Below, piece by piece: positions 24,423 through 32,964 of a stretch of DNA of 64,000 nt. The DNA comes from Paraspadella gotoi (lineage: Eukaryota > Chaetognatha), in the NCBI GenBank assembly GCA_051294375.1, contig CM119266.1, forward strand, positions 4,648,573 through 4,712,572, written 5' to 3'. Both the position numbers and the translations under genes were made by a program. Numbering within the stretch: the first letter of the stretch is position 1; each line of letters starts with the position of its first letter. The notes under the pieces were generated by a model that had not been told where the DNA came from, ran no database searches, and worked only from the letters and a program-made list of their open reading frames with translations.

Positions 24423-27400
24423 AGCGAAACTTCTAATCAAACTCAATCTAGTCAAAAACGAGAATCAAATCCAGATTTAAGGCGACCGACTCACGCTGGT
24501 AAGCTGGTTGTATAGATTTGTTATTTGGAAGCAACAATCCAAGATTCTTCACGCTATCCTCTCTATTTTAATTTAGCTCCGATCGAACATGCTCATTTGC
24601 AAGCATTAAACCCCGTCCCTTCGCCGGCCCACGCTTTCCGTCCTTACATTTCGCACCTCGATCTTCGTGGCATGGATCCCCGCAGCATGGATCCTCGTGC
24701 AGACCTTCGAGCCCTTAATCCCCGAGTCGGGGATCCTCGAATTGCGGATCCCCGGGGATCGGATTATCGTGGCGTGGATACTAGGAGTCAAGATTACCGC
24801 GCCCTCGATTCCCGTAGCGTGGATCCTCGTGGCGTTGATGCGCGTGGCGTAAATTATCGAGACACCATTCCTTATGCGGTGGATCGAAGCAGGGATCATC
24901 GTGGAGAGGATCATCACCGTGGCGCAAATCCTGATACCCGAGTTGTCGAGTTTCAATCCGTCCCTCCTCGCGCATCGCAGACTCGATCGATCGATCGAAG
25001 CCTCGAGTCACGTGACTTCCGCCTCAGTCGTCACTCGGACGATCAGGATTTTCGTCGTCGTCACGATCGTCGATCTCAAGAGGCGGCCGACTTCACCACC
25101 AGCGCCGTTCGATGTCTCGAACAGTTGGCGCGCGATGTCGACCGCGGGGAATCTATTTATTCCCATCGACGTGACGCGGAGCGTGGTCAAGACGCTGAAC
25201 GGGGACATGATGCGGAGCATCGACGCGACTCTGAAACGCGACGCAATGCGGGGCAACTATTAGACGCGGAGCATCGACGCGATACGCAAAACTTGGTTAG
25301 GAACGATCGACGATCGCCCGCGCGTCGTTTGGATCGATCACCTCATCGTCCGCCATCTCCTTCGCGATTACGACGGAGTCGCGACTCGCCGCAACAGCGA
25401 GGTCCGCCGACGTCAGCGTTGGACGAACCCAAGTCGAAAGACCGACGATTGGTGGCGAGTAAACCCGTGGAGTTGGTGTGGCTTCGAGACTCTCCAAACT
25501 GCGAGACGCGTGACGAAGCCAAAGAAGACTGCTCGTCGTCTAGGGACACGGCGGCTGAAGAGCCGCTGAGGGCGCCTGTCTCGCCACCGCGCGCCGCCTC
25601 GCCGCCTTCGACCCTCGATTCCGTTGGCGATCCGTCCGAACCGCTCGACGAGTCGGCCGATCCTCCAGCATCGCCTACAACTCCCCCGTCAGAAGATCAC
25701 GCGATCATCAGCTCGATCGACAAGGCACAGTCTCGTATGTCCCAAGCTCGGCGTCTCTACCGTCGACGCAAACGTCTTAAGTTCGGCTTCTGCGATGACG
25801 ACGATGTACCTTCGCGCGAGAGTCTCGAGGAGTTGATGAAGGTGTGAGAGGACAGTTTCGTCAAAGTACAAAAGTGTGTCCTAATAAGGCTCTAAATACT
25901 ATAACCATAAGCTAAAGTTTATAGTAACAGTTTATCTGATGTATCCTTTCAACAAACTCTGGCTTACTTCTTTGAGATCTTGTAATCTAATATCATACTC
26001 TGGAACATGAATATTAAGGTGGACCAAAATTGAATACTTTCTATATCTTTTAGTTCTTTCAATTTTTTTTTTCCTTTTTATTATTAAATCGATTTTCAAT
26101 GTAACTTTTTGAATAAGTTCATTGGGTTGTTGCACTAAAGCTTTTAAATATTTATTAATATATAAGAAATGACCAAAAAAATTGTTTTAAAAGTTAATGA
26201 AAGTTAGTACTACAATTTTTGAAAATTTTGATAATAAATTGGTTAAAAATAAGAAAAACTTTAAAAAATCATTATCATCATCATTCGCTGAATTTTATGA
26301 TTTTTTTCAAATTTTTATCTATAAAACAAAAAAATTTTAAAAAGTTGTATTAATAACCTTTAACTTTTAAAGCTCTATCAGAATCTAAAAATTAAAAAAA
26401 AATTTAAACTTAATTTTAAGATAAATTTTAAAAATTATTTTCATTTTCATATTCTCTAACAGTCATTAAACCAATATTTATTTGAGAGAACATCTAGTTT
26501 TCAACCTGTTCCGGCCTAATGAATATAAATAGAGTTCAATCCTACAATATGTAAATGAGATTGAGAGATTGAATCGTATTTCAAACTATCTCTTACAAAG
26601 GAACTGGAAGAGTTGGAAGAATTGACGCGCGAACGATGCGCCCTTATCACCATTTGGCCAAAGAGATACGACGAGAAGGAGACGCCACCTGATGACGCTA
26701 AGATGAACTACATCTCTGCGCTCGGTTTGAGGACGAAAAGGTTAGTTGGGTTGGACATAAACTTTTGATCTAACGTTAAGCAAAAGTTGGATCAAAATTT
26801 TATATCCAACAGTTGCGCCGCGAATTTACTAAAACACTTTTTGGCCGATCGGTTTGTCTATCATTATTGGATTATTAATTAACATTATTAATTAATTATT
26901 AATCAAATAGACAATGTTTAATAATAACATGCATCGGCAAGTTCAGAGTCTTTGAGATTGTCCATGATATTGTCTCCAACACAAATTCATCCTTTTATTT
27001 TTCAACGCTGCAGAGCCGCGGAGGACGCGCGTTGGGAGATGCGGCTTAGATCGAGGCGGCTGCGGAGAGAGAGAAGCGTCAGTCCAGTCCTTCTTCAAGA
27101 GGAGGAAGGATTCGACGCAACCAAATACGGTTGGTATATGAAAATTGCAATAGTTTTTTTAGATTTTATTACATTTTGCAGTATTTGTTTGTGACATCAT
27201 TTATATCGGAGAATAATATAATAATGATATTTGGTGATTCATCACTTTACTGACCTAATTGTTGAAGCTCGAACTGCCGTCTTCCTATGTATTTAGTATG
27301 TATTTATTATTTAGTTGTTCTTTTCATTTTCTCTTTGGCATGTGACATAATTTACCAACTCTTTCTCAAGGTGGTCCGCCTTGGAACGAAGTCACCCTTT

Positions 27401-28493
27401 CTCTCCTGGAGGCTGAGCTACGCGGCGGGTGCGACTCTACGACGGGGGCGCGCCTGTCGCGGAATCACGTCAATGAGGACGCGTCGCGTCTTCGGTCAAG
27501 AGGCGTCGACGCTTTCGCCGAGTCGTTGGGTCTGAGGCCGAAGAGGAGGAGGAGGAAGAAAGAGGAGGAGGAGGAGGATGGCGGGGAAGATAAGAAGGAA
27601 GTTAAGGTGGATACGAAGGTGAGAGAGAGAGAGAGAGAGACAAATAGACATGTTTTCTCTCATCCCGGTGTCTCAAATCCAATTTCCCCCCCCACACACA
27701 CAGTCCGACTTTTTGAAGACGGAGAACGACTGCGTCACCATGGAAGCCACTTCATCTCAACTTCCTTCAGCCGAGTCTGCCGCTGCGACGCCGGCTTCGT
27801 CAACGGCTGCGGCGCCGGCTGCGGCGCCGGCTGCGGCGCCGGCTGCGTCAACGGCTGCGGCGCCGGCTGCAGCGCCGTCGGGTCCTGCCTCCGCCGCCTC
27901 CCACTCTCCACTCTTCTCGTCGACGACTCGCGATCCTCGGATGATGGAATTCGCTCAGGAATTCCACGAGGAGGTTTTGCGAGAAACGACGATGAGGAAA
28001 CGGGGTGAGTTGCGGGGGGGGGGGAGAAACATGTCTTATAATTGAGGTTTCATGGTGAAGGAAAAGACTAATGTGAGTTAATTCTCTTTTCTTTACTCTA
28101 AAGGTTTGGAGTCAACCGTCGGTGGTGAAGATGGCGCCGTCGTCGCGCCGCCGCTCGATAGCGTCACTCTCGAAGACCAAACTGATTTGGCCCCCGTCAC
28201 ATCTTCGGTTCGCGATCCTAAATTCGCTTCGACTCTGCGCGAATTTCTTCAAGCTTTTCGTGGACATCTACGAGGTGAGTATTGACCAGGCGGGTGATCC
28301 ATCTTCTCTAAAATGAGACAATCAGCTTCGATCTTCCTTTGCAGATGTAGCCGAGTCTCTTCCGTCCCGCGACGAAGCGACGACGGCGGCGGCGGCGGCG
28401 TCGGCGGCGGAAGCTGCGTCGAGAGAAGAGAATCGCGTCGACTCATTGAGCGACATCTTCAAAAAGACGATCAAGGAAATCCTCCAGGTTTGA
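75..28493 (+). CDS. GSE1: GSE1-like protein with N-terminal triple CxxC modules, 5'-incomplete, 23 exons
   Basis: Exons, all phase-consistent: 75-239, 328-489, 994-1054, 1805-1832, 4848-4949, 5342-5553, 5908-6124, 11473-11634, 11703-11799, 12976-13125, 13203-13467, 22915-23034, 23373-23635, 23804-23916, 24098-24303, 24425-24498, 24577-25841, 26601-26740, 27014-27129, 27371-27618, 27704-28004, 28104-28274, 28345-28493; about 1595 visible codons, stop TGA. Vertebrate GSE1 is a chromatin cofactor linked to HDAC/CoREST complexes. Three C-terminal blocks resemble it: an LGL segment followed by a basic stretch ending RERSVSP (26700-27090), an EFAQEFHEEVL block (near 27950), and an Arg/Glu-rich charged helix (23466-23870). 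The 24577-25841 exon holds degenerate DPR/DxR repeats. The first exons encode three paired-CxxC modules that I do not recall from vertebrate GSE1. The beginning lies outside the window. The GSE1 assignment is fairly firm for the C-terminal half; the small phase-0 exon at 4848 is the least certain. Confidence 0.78.
490..893 (+). repeat. 20-bp minisatellite (about 20 units)
   Basis: Unit TTTCGTCACTTTCCAACTTC, nearly perfect from 600 to 885 and degenerate at the left. It begins at the donor of the second visible exon and lies wholly in the intron; there are no spacers. Confidence 0.9.
1208..1510 (+). repeat. Tandem duplication, two ~135-bp copies
   Basis: Copies starting CCAATTACTCGTGA (1209) and CCAATTACTCATGA (1383) share GAAATTTTGT-TGTGGGTAGG and GGAAATGAGTTTAAATG. 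An inverted fragment CAATCACGAGTAATTGGAGT lies at 2870-2889. Confidence 0.7.
1833..4847. other. GSE1-like intron, mostly unannotated
   Basis: AT-rich. Holds a GTGTG/CT-rich CpG-containing patch at 2150-2420 that could be a promoter, an inverted copy of the 1.2-kb repeat at 2870, and repeat X at 4161. An acceptor-like site at 3740 opens only a short frame. Nothing else recognised. Confidence 0.5.
4161..4415 (-). repeat. Interspersed repeat X, full-length copy
   Basis: About 255 bp; shares words GGCAAC-CCGG, GGTTACCCTAGGACGGTCTC, CCAACGCAGAGGGAAGTC and terminal GGCGGTGTGAATATACCGC with five other copies in this window. The end forms a short hairpin. SINE-like, origin not clear. Confidence 0.7.
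5665..5830 (-). mobile_element. Solo Penelope-type terminal fragment with 17-bp target duplication
   Basis: Flanked by the perfect 17-bp direct repeat AGTAAATCTTTATAAAA at 5648-5664 and 5831-5847. The insert is only 166 bp and carries the hammerhead region, so it is a heavily 5'-truncated or terminal-only insertion. It lies in the GSE1-like intron 5554-5907. Confidence 0.7.
5748..5783 (-). ncRNA. Hammerhead-like core in the solo fragment (one core base changed)
   Basis: Minus strand: CTGAAGA (consensus CTGATGA), perfect stem II GACTC/GAGTC, GAAAC, then ATGTA with GTA at the cleavage site. Stem I can form: CAAAACG pairs with CGTCTTG except for one mismatch. The T-to-A core change probably abolishes cleavage. 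Confidence 0.5.
6202..6350 (+). repeat. Interspersed repeat X, 3'-truncated and internally deleted
   Basis: Begins with TATGGCAACA and ends after AGGACTGTGGATT; lacks the hairpin end. It starts 78 bp after a GSE1-like exon. Confidence 0.6.
6603..6855 (+). repeat. Interspersed repeat X, full-length copy
   Basis: Near-identical to the inverted copy at 4161-4415; ends in the GGCGGTGTGAATATACCGC hairpin. Confidence 0.7.
7026..8668 (-). mobile_element. Internally deleted Penelope-like element, older copy
   Basis: Inverted arms match for about 55 bp (7026-7085 against 8606-8668, core TTATTAGTTTTCAACGAAAT). The left side continues into a hammerhead-like region and a GA-rich tract as in the 17-kb element. 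At 8330-8590 the minus strand still encodes the element's C-terminal tail (GVSGQRNIRVARGIFP, matching GLSGQRDIRVALGIFS of the 17-kb copy). RT and endonuclease are gone. Confidence 0.6.
7092..7127 (-). ncRNA. Degenerate hammerhead-like core
   Basis: Minus strand: ATGAAGA in place of CTGATGA, stem II GGCTT/AAGCC, GAAAC and ATGTC. Two core bases are lost, so this is a dead relative of the other three cores. Confidence 0.4.
8687..9438. mobile_element. MITE with perfect 21-bp terminal inverted repeats
   Basis: CATCACGCATAAAATGGGGT plus one base at 8687-8707 is repeated in perfect inverted form at 9418-9438. The 750-bp interior is AT-rich with no usable reading frame. It lies just right of the older Penelope copy. 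The superfamily is not evident. Confidence 0.65.
9439..11164. other. AT-rich intron sequence, no recognised feature
   Basis: Part of the GSE1-like intron 6125-11472 to the right of the MITE. I see no long reading frame, RNA gene or paired repeat. Confidence 0.5.
11165..11254 (+). repeat. Interspersed repeat X, 3' part only
   Basis: Starts at the TGGAAC segment and ends with the ATACCGC hairpin. Confidence 0.55.
11865..11990 (-). repeat. tRNA-derived SINE-like repeat Y, diverged
   Basis: Keeps the TCCCAAACCAAAGGTCCAAG/TGGCTAG segment and B-box-like region on the minus strand; ends are lost. Confidence 0.4.
12400..12880 (+). promoter_or_regulatory. Possible internal promoter region of the GSE1-like gene
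   Basis: A CT/GA repeat (12419-12471) followed by CpG-containing unique sequence precedes the exon at 12976 by some 100-500 bp. The same GA/CT-plus-CpG pattern precedes the tubulin first exons. Transcripts from here would lack the CxxC modules. This is inference. Confidence 0.3.
13683..14006 (+). repeat. ~64-bp minisatellite, 5 units
   Basis: Unit begins CGTTAAAGAAATGAATTAAC and ends CCTTTTATTTCTATT; units differ by one to three bases only. In the GSE1-like intron. Confidence 0.9.
14373..14560 (+). repeat. Interspersed repeat Z, 3' part
   Basis: Shares GTGACTGCTAG, AAAAGACGGAAT and GCGGCGCAACACATTGGA with the other copies; the left end is missing. Confidence 0.4.
14752..22763 (-). CDS. EEIG1/FAM102-like C2-domain protein, 16 exons, nested antisense in a GSE1-like intron
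   Basis: Exons read right to left: 22763-22680, 22612-22505, 22449-22336, 22175-22062, 21949-21849, 21689-21603, 21533-21489, 21430-21336, 21017-20908, 20821-20733, 20668-20605, 20489-20437, 16936-16869, 16658-16588, 16279-16225, 14852-14752. Every junction is GT-AG and phases agree, giving 453 codons with ATG and TGA (452 residues). Exons 1-5 encode an N-terminal C2 domain typical of EEIG1/FAM102: LEELMAVPF, a W-R-Q-LYTF-C segment, LDPC, and NSILTVTASLKILSGD. The rest is Ser/Lys-rich and ends in a Gln/Lys-rich predicted coiled coil that I do not recognise. FAM102 proteins are poorly defined membrane-contact or trafficking factors with this C2 fold. The whole gene lies in the GSE1-like intron 13468-22914 and its codons are clearly more AT-rich than those of its host. 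A Penelope-like element sits in the intron between 16937 and 20436. Confidence 0.72.
14904..16188. mobile_element. 1.28-kb non-autonomous element with ~21-bp TIRs and internal palindrome
   Basis: Left end ATAGGGTAGTGCGGGGTAAT and right end are inverted copies for 21 bp, extending through a GGAACA motif with one indel. An internal perfect palindrome lies at 15984-16026. The interior is AT-rich without an ORF. It fills nearly all of the last intron of the nested gene (14853-16224), leaving about 87 bp of host intron. Confidence 0.65.
15984..16026. repeat. Perfect palindrome, 19-bp arms, 5-bp loop
   Basis: Arms AAGTGTTCCGTTTTACCCC and its complement flank AGGGT. The arm repeats the GGGGTAA-x-CGGAACA words seen at both ends of the surrounding element. 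Confidence 0.8.
16683..16821 (-). repeat. Interspersed repeat Z, short copy
   Basis: Inverse copy with the same GTTGCGCCGC/GCGGCGCAAC ends and CTATAAGTCACTT segment, 25 bp from an exon of the nested gene. Confidence 0.5.
17335..17369 (-). ncRNA. Hammerhead-ribozyme-like core, left Penelope module
   Basis: Read on the minus strand: intact CTGATGA, a stem II of GGCTT/GAGCC closed by a short loop, intact GAAAC, then ATGTC with GTC at the cleavage position. This matches the minimal hammerhead of Penelope-like elements, which have a very short stem III. Stem I pairing next to the core is weak (about two pairs), so activity is unproven. Confidence 0.6.
17800..19740 (+). pseudogene. Frameshifted Penelope RT and GIY-YIG endonuclease ORF
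   Basis: In order: the thumb-side FFGQPKVHKPG motif (17843-17875), a frameshifted stretch, then MFTNIPQ and QPGGLGMGKSTSSPLADFYMEDYE (18069-18310), a WYR-KKDDT box near 18365 where relatives have YVDD-type residues, a region equivalent to VYRKPTHTDQY split between frames near 18547-18575, then the GIY-YIG domain with YVGETGK near 19134 in another frame and LSHDQNWFSRGIREAIYIKA near 19290. At least four frame changes and stops make it inactive. The copy is nevertheless nearly full length. Confidence 0.8.
20294..20328 (+). ncRNA. Hammerhead-ribozyme-like core, right Penelope module
   Basis: Plus-strand mirror of the left core: CTGATGA, stem II GGTTT/GAGCC with one wobble, GAAAC and GTC at 20326-20328. 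All invariant core bases are kept although the element's ORF is broken. Confidence 0.6.
20541..20575 (+). repeat. Interspersed repeat X, terminal hairpin only
   Basis: TGAGGCGGTGTGAATATACC followed by a duplicated ATACCGC unit. Confidence 0.45.
21108..21297 (-). repeat. tRNA-derived SINE-like repeat Y
   Basis: On the minus strand it shows an A-box-like TGGCC-TTGG and a B-box GGGTTCAAGCCC, 3' of which lies a unique GC-rich segment ending near GTTACAGCCTGATCC. It lies in an intron of the nested EEIG1-like gene. Confidence 0.6.
22234..22329 (+). repeat. 24-bp tandem repeat, 4 perfect units
   Basis: Unit AATTAACGATATTGTCTCCA plus TCAT. It ends 7 bp from exon 3 of the nested minus-strand gene, so it abuts that exon's donor. 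Confidence 0.9.
24373..24420 (+). repeat. Poly-T tract of nearly 50 bases at a 3' splice site
   Basis: Uninterrupted T run ending four bases before the GSE1-like exon at 24425, serving as its polypyrimidine tract. Confidence 0.85.
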
Positions 28494-28788
28494 CGAATAG
28501 TTTTGAATTATTGATAAAATATCTTATGTTACGGTTGATGTTTATTGTACTTTATTTTGGTCAGGATTGAATTTTTGTTGGTTGGAGTTGAGCGTTACGC
28601 CCTTCGTCGTTAGCGTAGAAGTCTATTTTTTTAAAAGTGCCTTATCTTGCGTCTCGTTGATTTTTATAGTCTTTGTTATTTTTATATATTACGTCCATTT
28701 TCGATTTTTAATATTCTTTTGATGATACTTTTTTATAGTGCTCAGTGATATTTTTTATACAGAGAACTTACGGAAATCAAAATGTTTG

Positions 28789-28794
28789 AATAAA
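28789..28794 (+). terminator. Poly(A) signal AATAAA of the GSE1-like gene
   Basis: First canonical AATAAA after the stop at 28493. Confidence 0.5.
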
Positions 28795-28989
28795 ATTTGA
28801 TGTTCTCTACGTAAATTTAATTATTTTCGCTCAACTTTTGTAGATTTTTGAAAAAAAATTGTTTACAATGTTTAATTTAAAGATTTATAATTATATTCTC
28901 ATCATTTCTTATCCAGCTTGAAAGTCAGGGATCTTATTTCATTTTGATAGCAATAAAAATTTTATACGTACATTCGTTTTTAATTCTTA

Positions 28990-29192
28990 TGGTGGACTAA
29001 AATCCACCAACCGTTCATCAGTGGCCATTGGTGCCGGAGGAAAGTCATTCGTCTCCCAACCCAAAGGTCCGCGGTTCTAGCCCGGTGGCCGCCTAGCAGT
29101 TAAGAGGGACGGGGCGCTTAACCCGCCTGTAACTCGGTGTTACAGCCTGATCCGAAGCTCAGGGACTGCTTATATTGAACGGTTCTGTCATT
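28990..29192 (+). repeat. tRNA-derived SINE-like repeat Y
   Basis: Plus-strand copy of the 21108 repeat: GGTGGACTAAAATCCACCAA head, A-box-like TGGCCATTGG, B-box-like GGTTCTAGCCC, same tail through GAACGGTTCTGTC. Confidence 0.6.
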
Positions 29193-30412
29193 AACACTTA
29201 TCAATAATTACTGTCTCTTCATTCTTTTCTTTTCTTTGCATTTCATTTTATTTCATTACTGTATACCTTTTTTCTTCCAATTTAAAAAATATCACAGCTT
29301 TTTTTTTCCTTTTTTTTCTATCGCTTTTTCATAAATGTTGTTTAAAAAGATGTATTCTGAGCTATTTCAAAAGAAAAGACACTATAATAATAGTAGTAAA
29401 GTAATAGGAGAAATCTTTTTAATCCTCAATATTAATGCTAATTTAATTTGATTTGAAAAAGTAGTAAAATAATTAATACAGACCTGTGCAAAAAAAAAGA
29501 GGACACCCTAAAACATTGCCCAAATAAATTATTATAGGTCAATAAACTTTATAGAAAAAGGAACTATTGGTGCAAATTTGGTTCAAATTTAGCAATCCAT
29601 TTGAGAGTAAAAGTAACTACTCAAATAGAGCCCAAAAAAATTTATATTTTTTAACCTTTTGTGTTTAGAATACCATATTTCTTGAATGATTATCCGATTT
29701 TTTTTTAACGTACACATATGTGTTTAAATACATGCATAAAACTCGCGCTATTTAGGATTTAAGAGTGTCCTCTTTATTTTTGCACAGGACTGTATTTTAA
29801 CTGAGTTTGTTTAGTGGTTTCTGAGATAGCTCGTGCAGTGTGGTGTCTGGGTTAAAATTATGTCTATTGTCCTTATTTTAAATGAGATTATTTCAAGAAA
29901 TATATTTTGTTTAAAAAAATCTGAGGCGCTTGGCTTTAATTTATTTTTCAATTTGTTTCTTGACGCACCGAGATCATTAATTTATTTCAATGAGAAGATA
30001 ATCTTTAAGGAGATTAGTAAAAAGTTTACTCCATAAAAATATTAATATTGATTTTATTATATCTTTTTCCTTTGAAAGTAGTTCTTTTGTTTTTATTTCT
30101 AAACCCCTTAGTGCTCTATCTCCGGTACTGATTTGCTTTATCCTTCATTTAGAGCCATAGTTCGATAAGCAGATCTGTAATCTGTATCCGTCAAGCCAAG
30201 GGTCGGACGAAACTGGGCCGAGGTTCATCCTCACGGAAGAAGACCTTTGAAACGAATCACGAATTAGGATGATCTCATTGTGAAGTTCGTCTCAAAAAGA
30301 AAAACTCCAGAGTTCAACTTAAAATAATTTCATCGCGTGAATCTTTGTTGAGAAACTACGAAATAAAACAATAGAATACAATAACATACAATACAATACT
30401 CCAAAAAATAAA
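29193..30412. other. Spacer between the GSE1-like and Rubicon-homology genes
   Basis: Holds the Tc1-type MITE; 30130-30410 is a less AT-rich stretch that probably includes the promoter and 5' UTR of the downstream gene. Confidence 0.4.
29479..29792. mobile_element. Tc1/mariner-type MITE (314 bp) flanked by TA
   Basis: Ends CAG-CCTGTGCAAAAA...GAGGACAC and the inverse GTGTCCTCT...TTTTTGCACAGG-CTG are imperfect inverted repeats of about 30 bp, and TA dinucleotides flank both sides (29477-29478, 29793-29794), as expected for Tc1/mariner insertion. No transposase remains. It lies in the spacer downstream of the GSE1-like gene. Confidence 0.7.
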
Positions 30413-32107
30413 ATGTCTGAAAACGTGGAATTCGATTTGGACTTAGAGGAGAAAAATGAGACTCTCGAAATAGATAAATTAAACATTTGCGAAGATATTC
30501 ATGCGAATAAGGACTCGGCGTTATCAAGGTAATAATATCCCATAATTTAACTCTCGCAATAGAAATACATAGTCAAATTCTTGCTGGATTAAATTTTTTT
30601 CTGTTTATATTTTCCTATTGTTCAATTCAGGATCAATGAAAAAAACCAGCTATCTTTTTCCCAATTGGAGGTGGCCCCTTTAGAAGCATTAGTGAGAATT
30701 CTCAATGACGACATTTGTACCTCACAACTCCCTCAGGAGAAAGACGAGGTGATAAGCTCGTTTTAGCTCAATTTAACTTTTTGTTAATGTTAAATTCATT
30801 CGACCCTCTATGACTTTAAGGATCTGTGCTTCTGCGAGGACGAACACCGAGCGGAATGCTTGTCCCGGGCCGACATTCATTTCATGAATTGGGGCAAAGT
30901 GAAGAAAAGTCCCAGTTGCGATGTCCTCATGACGGTCAGTGGAATTAAGAGGTTTTTCATTTGCAATAAGCAATAATTAAATAATAATAATGTAATTTTT
31001 CATTCTTGCAGAGATTAGGTCCTCTTCCCTGTTCTTCCCTGACCAAAGCTTGCGATTTAGACTCGACCGCCAAATCCGGCGGTTCAGACAAGGTAAGCAG
31101 CGATCAAGCATACCTTATTTCCAGTCAAGCACCTTGGAGGGAATCAAATCCTTTTTCATCTTTTTTTGTCAGGAATCGAGAAAAAGCGAATCTGGGGAAT
31201 CGAGTCTCCCTCCCGTTCCCGAGGACTCGACCCACGACGACGACGACGACGACGACGACGATTTCGAAATCGTCGAGTCTTTCGATTCTCACTTTGAAAT
31301 TTCTCTTCAAATCAAAACTCCGCCTGGTGAGTAATGAGAATGGTATGTGTGACAACCCTCATGTTGCTGGAGTGTTTATACTTGCATTGTTTAGGAGTTT
31401 AGTATTTATCTCAATTGCTTTATTTTTTATATTTACGACGGGTTATGCGAAGACCATGTGTTTTCAGATTGCGTAATATATATTGGCCGAGGTGTGACTG
31501 ATTCTTTATTCAATATTTATGTATTTATTTTTGTATATCTTTACTCAAAGCGGAACCCCCCGACTACGACTGCTCCGATTGCGGCGAATCCACCGTCTTC
31601 TGTCATCCTCGATTTTGTCACTTTTGCGGTCGAAACTTTTGCAAGAATTGTTTGACGGAGGACGAAGCGTTGATCCCCGCCCTCGTCTTCAATCTCGGGG
31701 ACTGGAATCTCCGCCGCGTCTGCCGTCCTTGCGCCGCCGCCATCGACCAACACTATTTCGAGCCGATATTGCGACTCGACGCCGACGCTGGCCAAGAGCA
31801 TTTCCGAGAAATCCTCCTGCTGCGAAGGGAGGCGGCGAAGGCTGCAAAGATTTATATGTCGTGTCCCTCGGTTAATCGTCAGGACGTGGATAGACTGCGC
31901 GCCCTCGTCTGGCCGCGGGAATACGTTCTTAGAGACGCGGATCGATTCTCCCTCGCGGATCTGGACGAATGTAGACGGAAAAAGTACGGGACTATTTTGA
32001 AGGGCGTGGCTAAGATGTGCGGAAGACACGCCAGGTGGTGTTCCAAGTGTCGCCGCTCGTCGTCGGAGAAACGAGAAGAATCTACCGAGACGCGTGCGGG
32101 GAAGTAG
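30413..32107 (+). CDS. Rubicon-homology (DEF8/PLEKHM-like) zinc-binding protein with shortened C-terminus
   Basis: Six phase-consistent exons: 30413-30528, 30631-30748, 30821-30934, 31012-31092, 31173-31326, 31551-32107; 379 residues. The last exon carries the first part of the Rubicon-homology domain shared by Rubicon, PLEKHM1/3 and DEF8: a CxxC pair, then CHFCGRNFCKNC, the IPALVFNLGDW block (IPARVxxxWD in the family), a run of basic helices, a FSLADLDE segment and a final H-x(3)-C-x2-C. Family members act on late endosomes/lysosomes through Rab7. The family domain normally continues with further Cys/His pairs, but here a stop follows about 20 residues after the last CxxC. The middle contains a nine-Asp run from a GAC repeat followed by an FEIVESF acidic motif that could be an LC3-interacting region; that is only suggestive. 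The start ATG has A at -3 and no earlier in-frame exon was found. DEF8 or a Rubicon-like relative are both possible. Confidence 0.68.
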
Positions 32108-32964
32108 GAAAAGTTTTTTTTTGTCGGTGGTCGTAAGGAAGCGTCAGAGTCCTTACATGACTACGCGATCACCGGCCAGGCATATTTCTTATTCCTCTCT
32201 ATACTGTTATTTTTTTAGGTTTTTATAACACATCTTAGAAAGCGTATGTATTTTATAGAATTTTTATAGAATTTGTATTCCCGTTGATAAGTAGTGTTTT
32301 TATTTTAGTTTTCTTAAACCAAAACGTAGTTAAAGAGAACGTTTCTTTGGAATCCAAACTTTTTGTTAAGCCTTTGAAGCAAAAACAAATTTTTAATTTG
32401 ACCTTCTGTCCAGATTTCGGTCTCTAATAATAATAAAAACAAACATTTGATGTATATTTTCATTGTTTATTTCAGCGTTTCTGCTGGATAAAATGGTTTT
32501 AGTAGTGACGTGTACAGAAAAACCGGACAGATGTAGAAAAATATTCACGAAACAATTGGATTTATTTTCTTATTCTAGCTTTCTAGCTTTAAACTTTAAG
32601 CTAAATTAAACTTCGACTTCATTGACTTTGCGTAAACATTCACTAAACTCAGTGAATTCAGAAAAAGTTCTTTTAACATTTTTAAGATTTCCCTCCGTCT
32701 GATAAGTCTATAGTTAACTACTGGAATCTAGTACCTTTTGCCTTGTCCTCATTTCTTCTTATTATTGTCCTTCTTATTCTCCTTTTAATAAATTTTTTTA
32801 CTGATTAGTTAGTTAGTAATGCTACTATATCTAGCTGTAGATATTCTTCCTACTTCCTAATTTTGTTCTTTTTTTTCTCCCAACAGGGTTTCATAAAATT
32901 CAAAAAAATATTAAATTAAGGTATTAATGAAGAATGTTTCTCAAAGTGAATATGCACAATAGGT

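Noticed and set aside
24525-25847. 440-codon ORF as a single-exon gene
   Set aside because: It fits as one internal exon (24577-25841) with good acceptor and donor, and phases match both neighbours.
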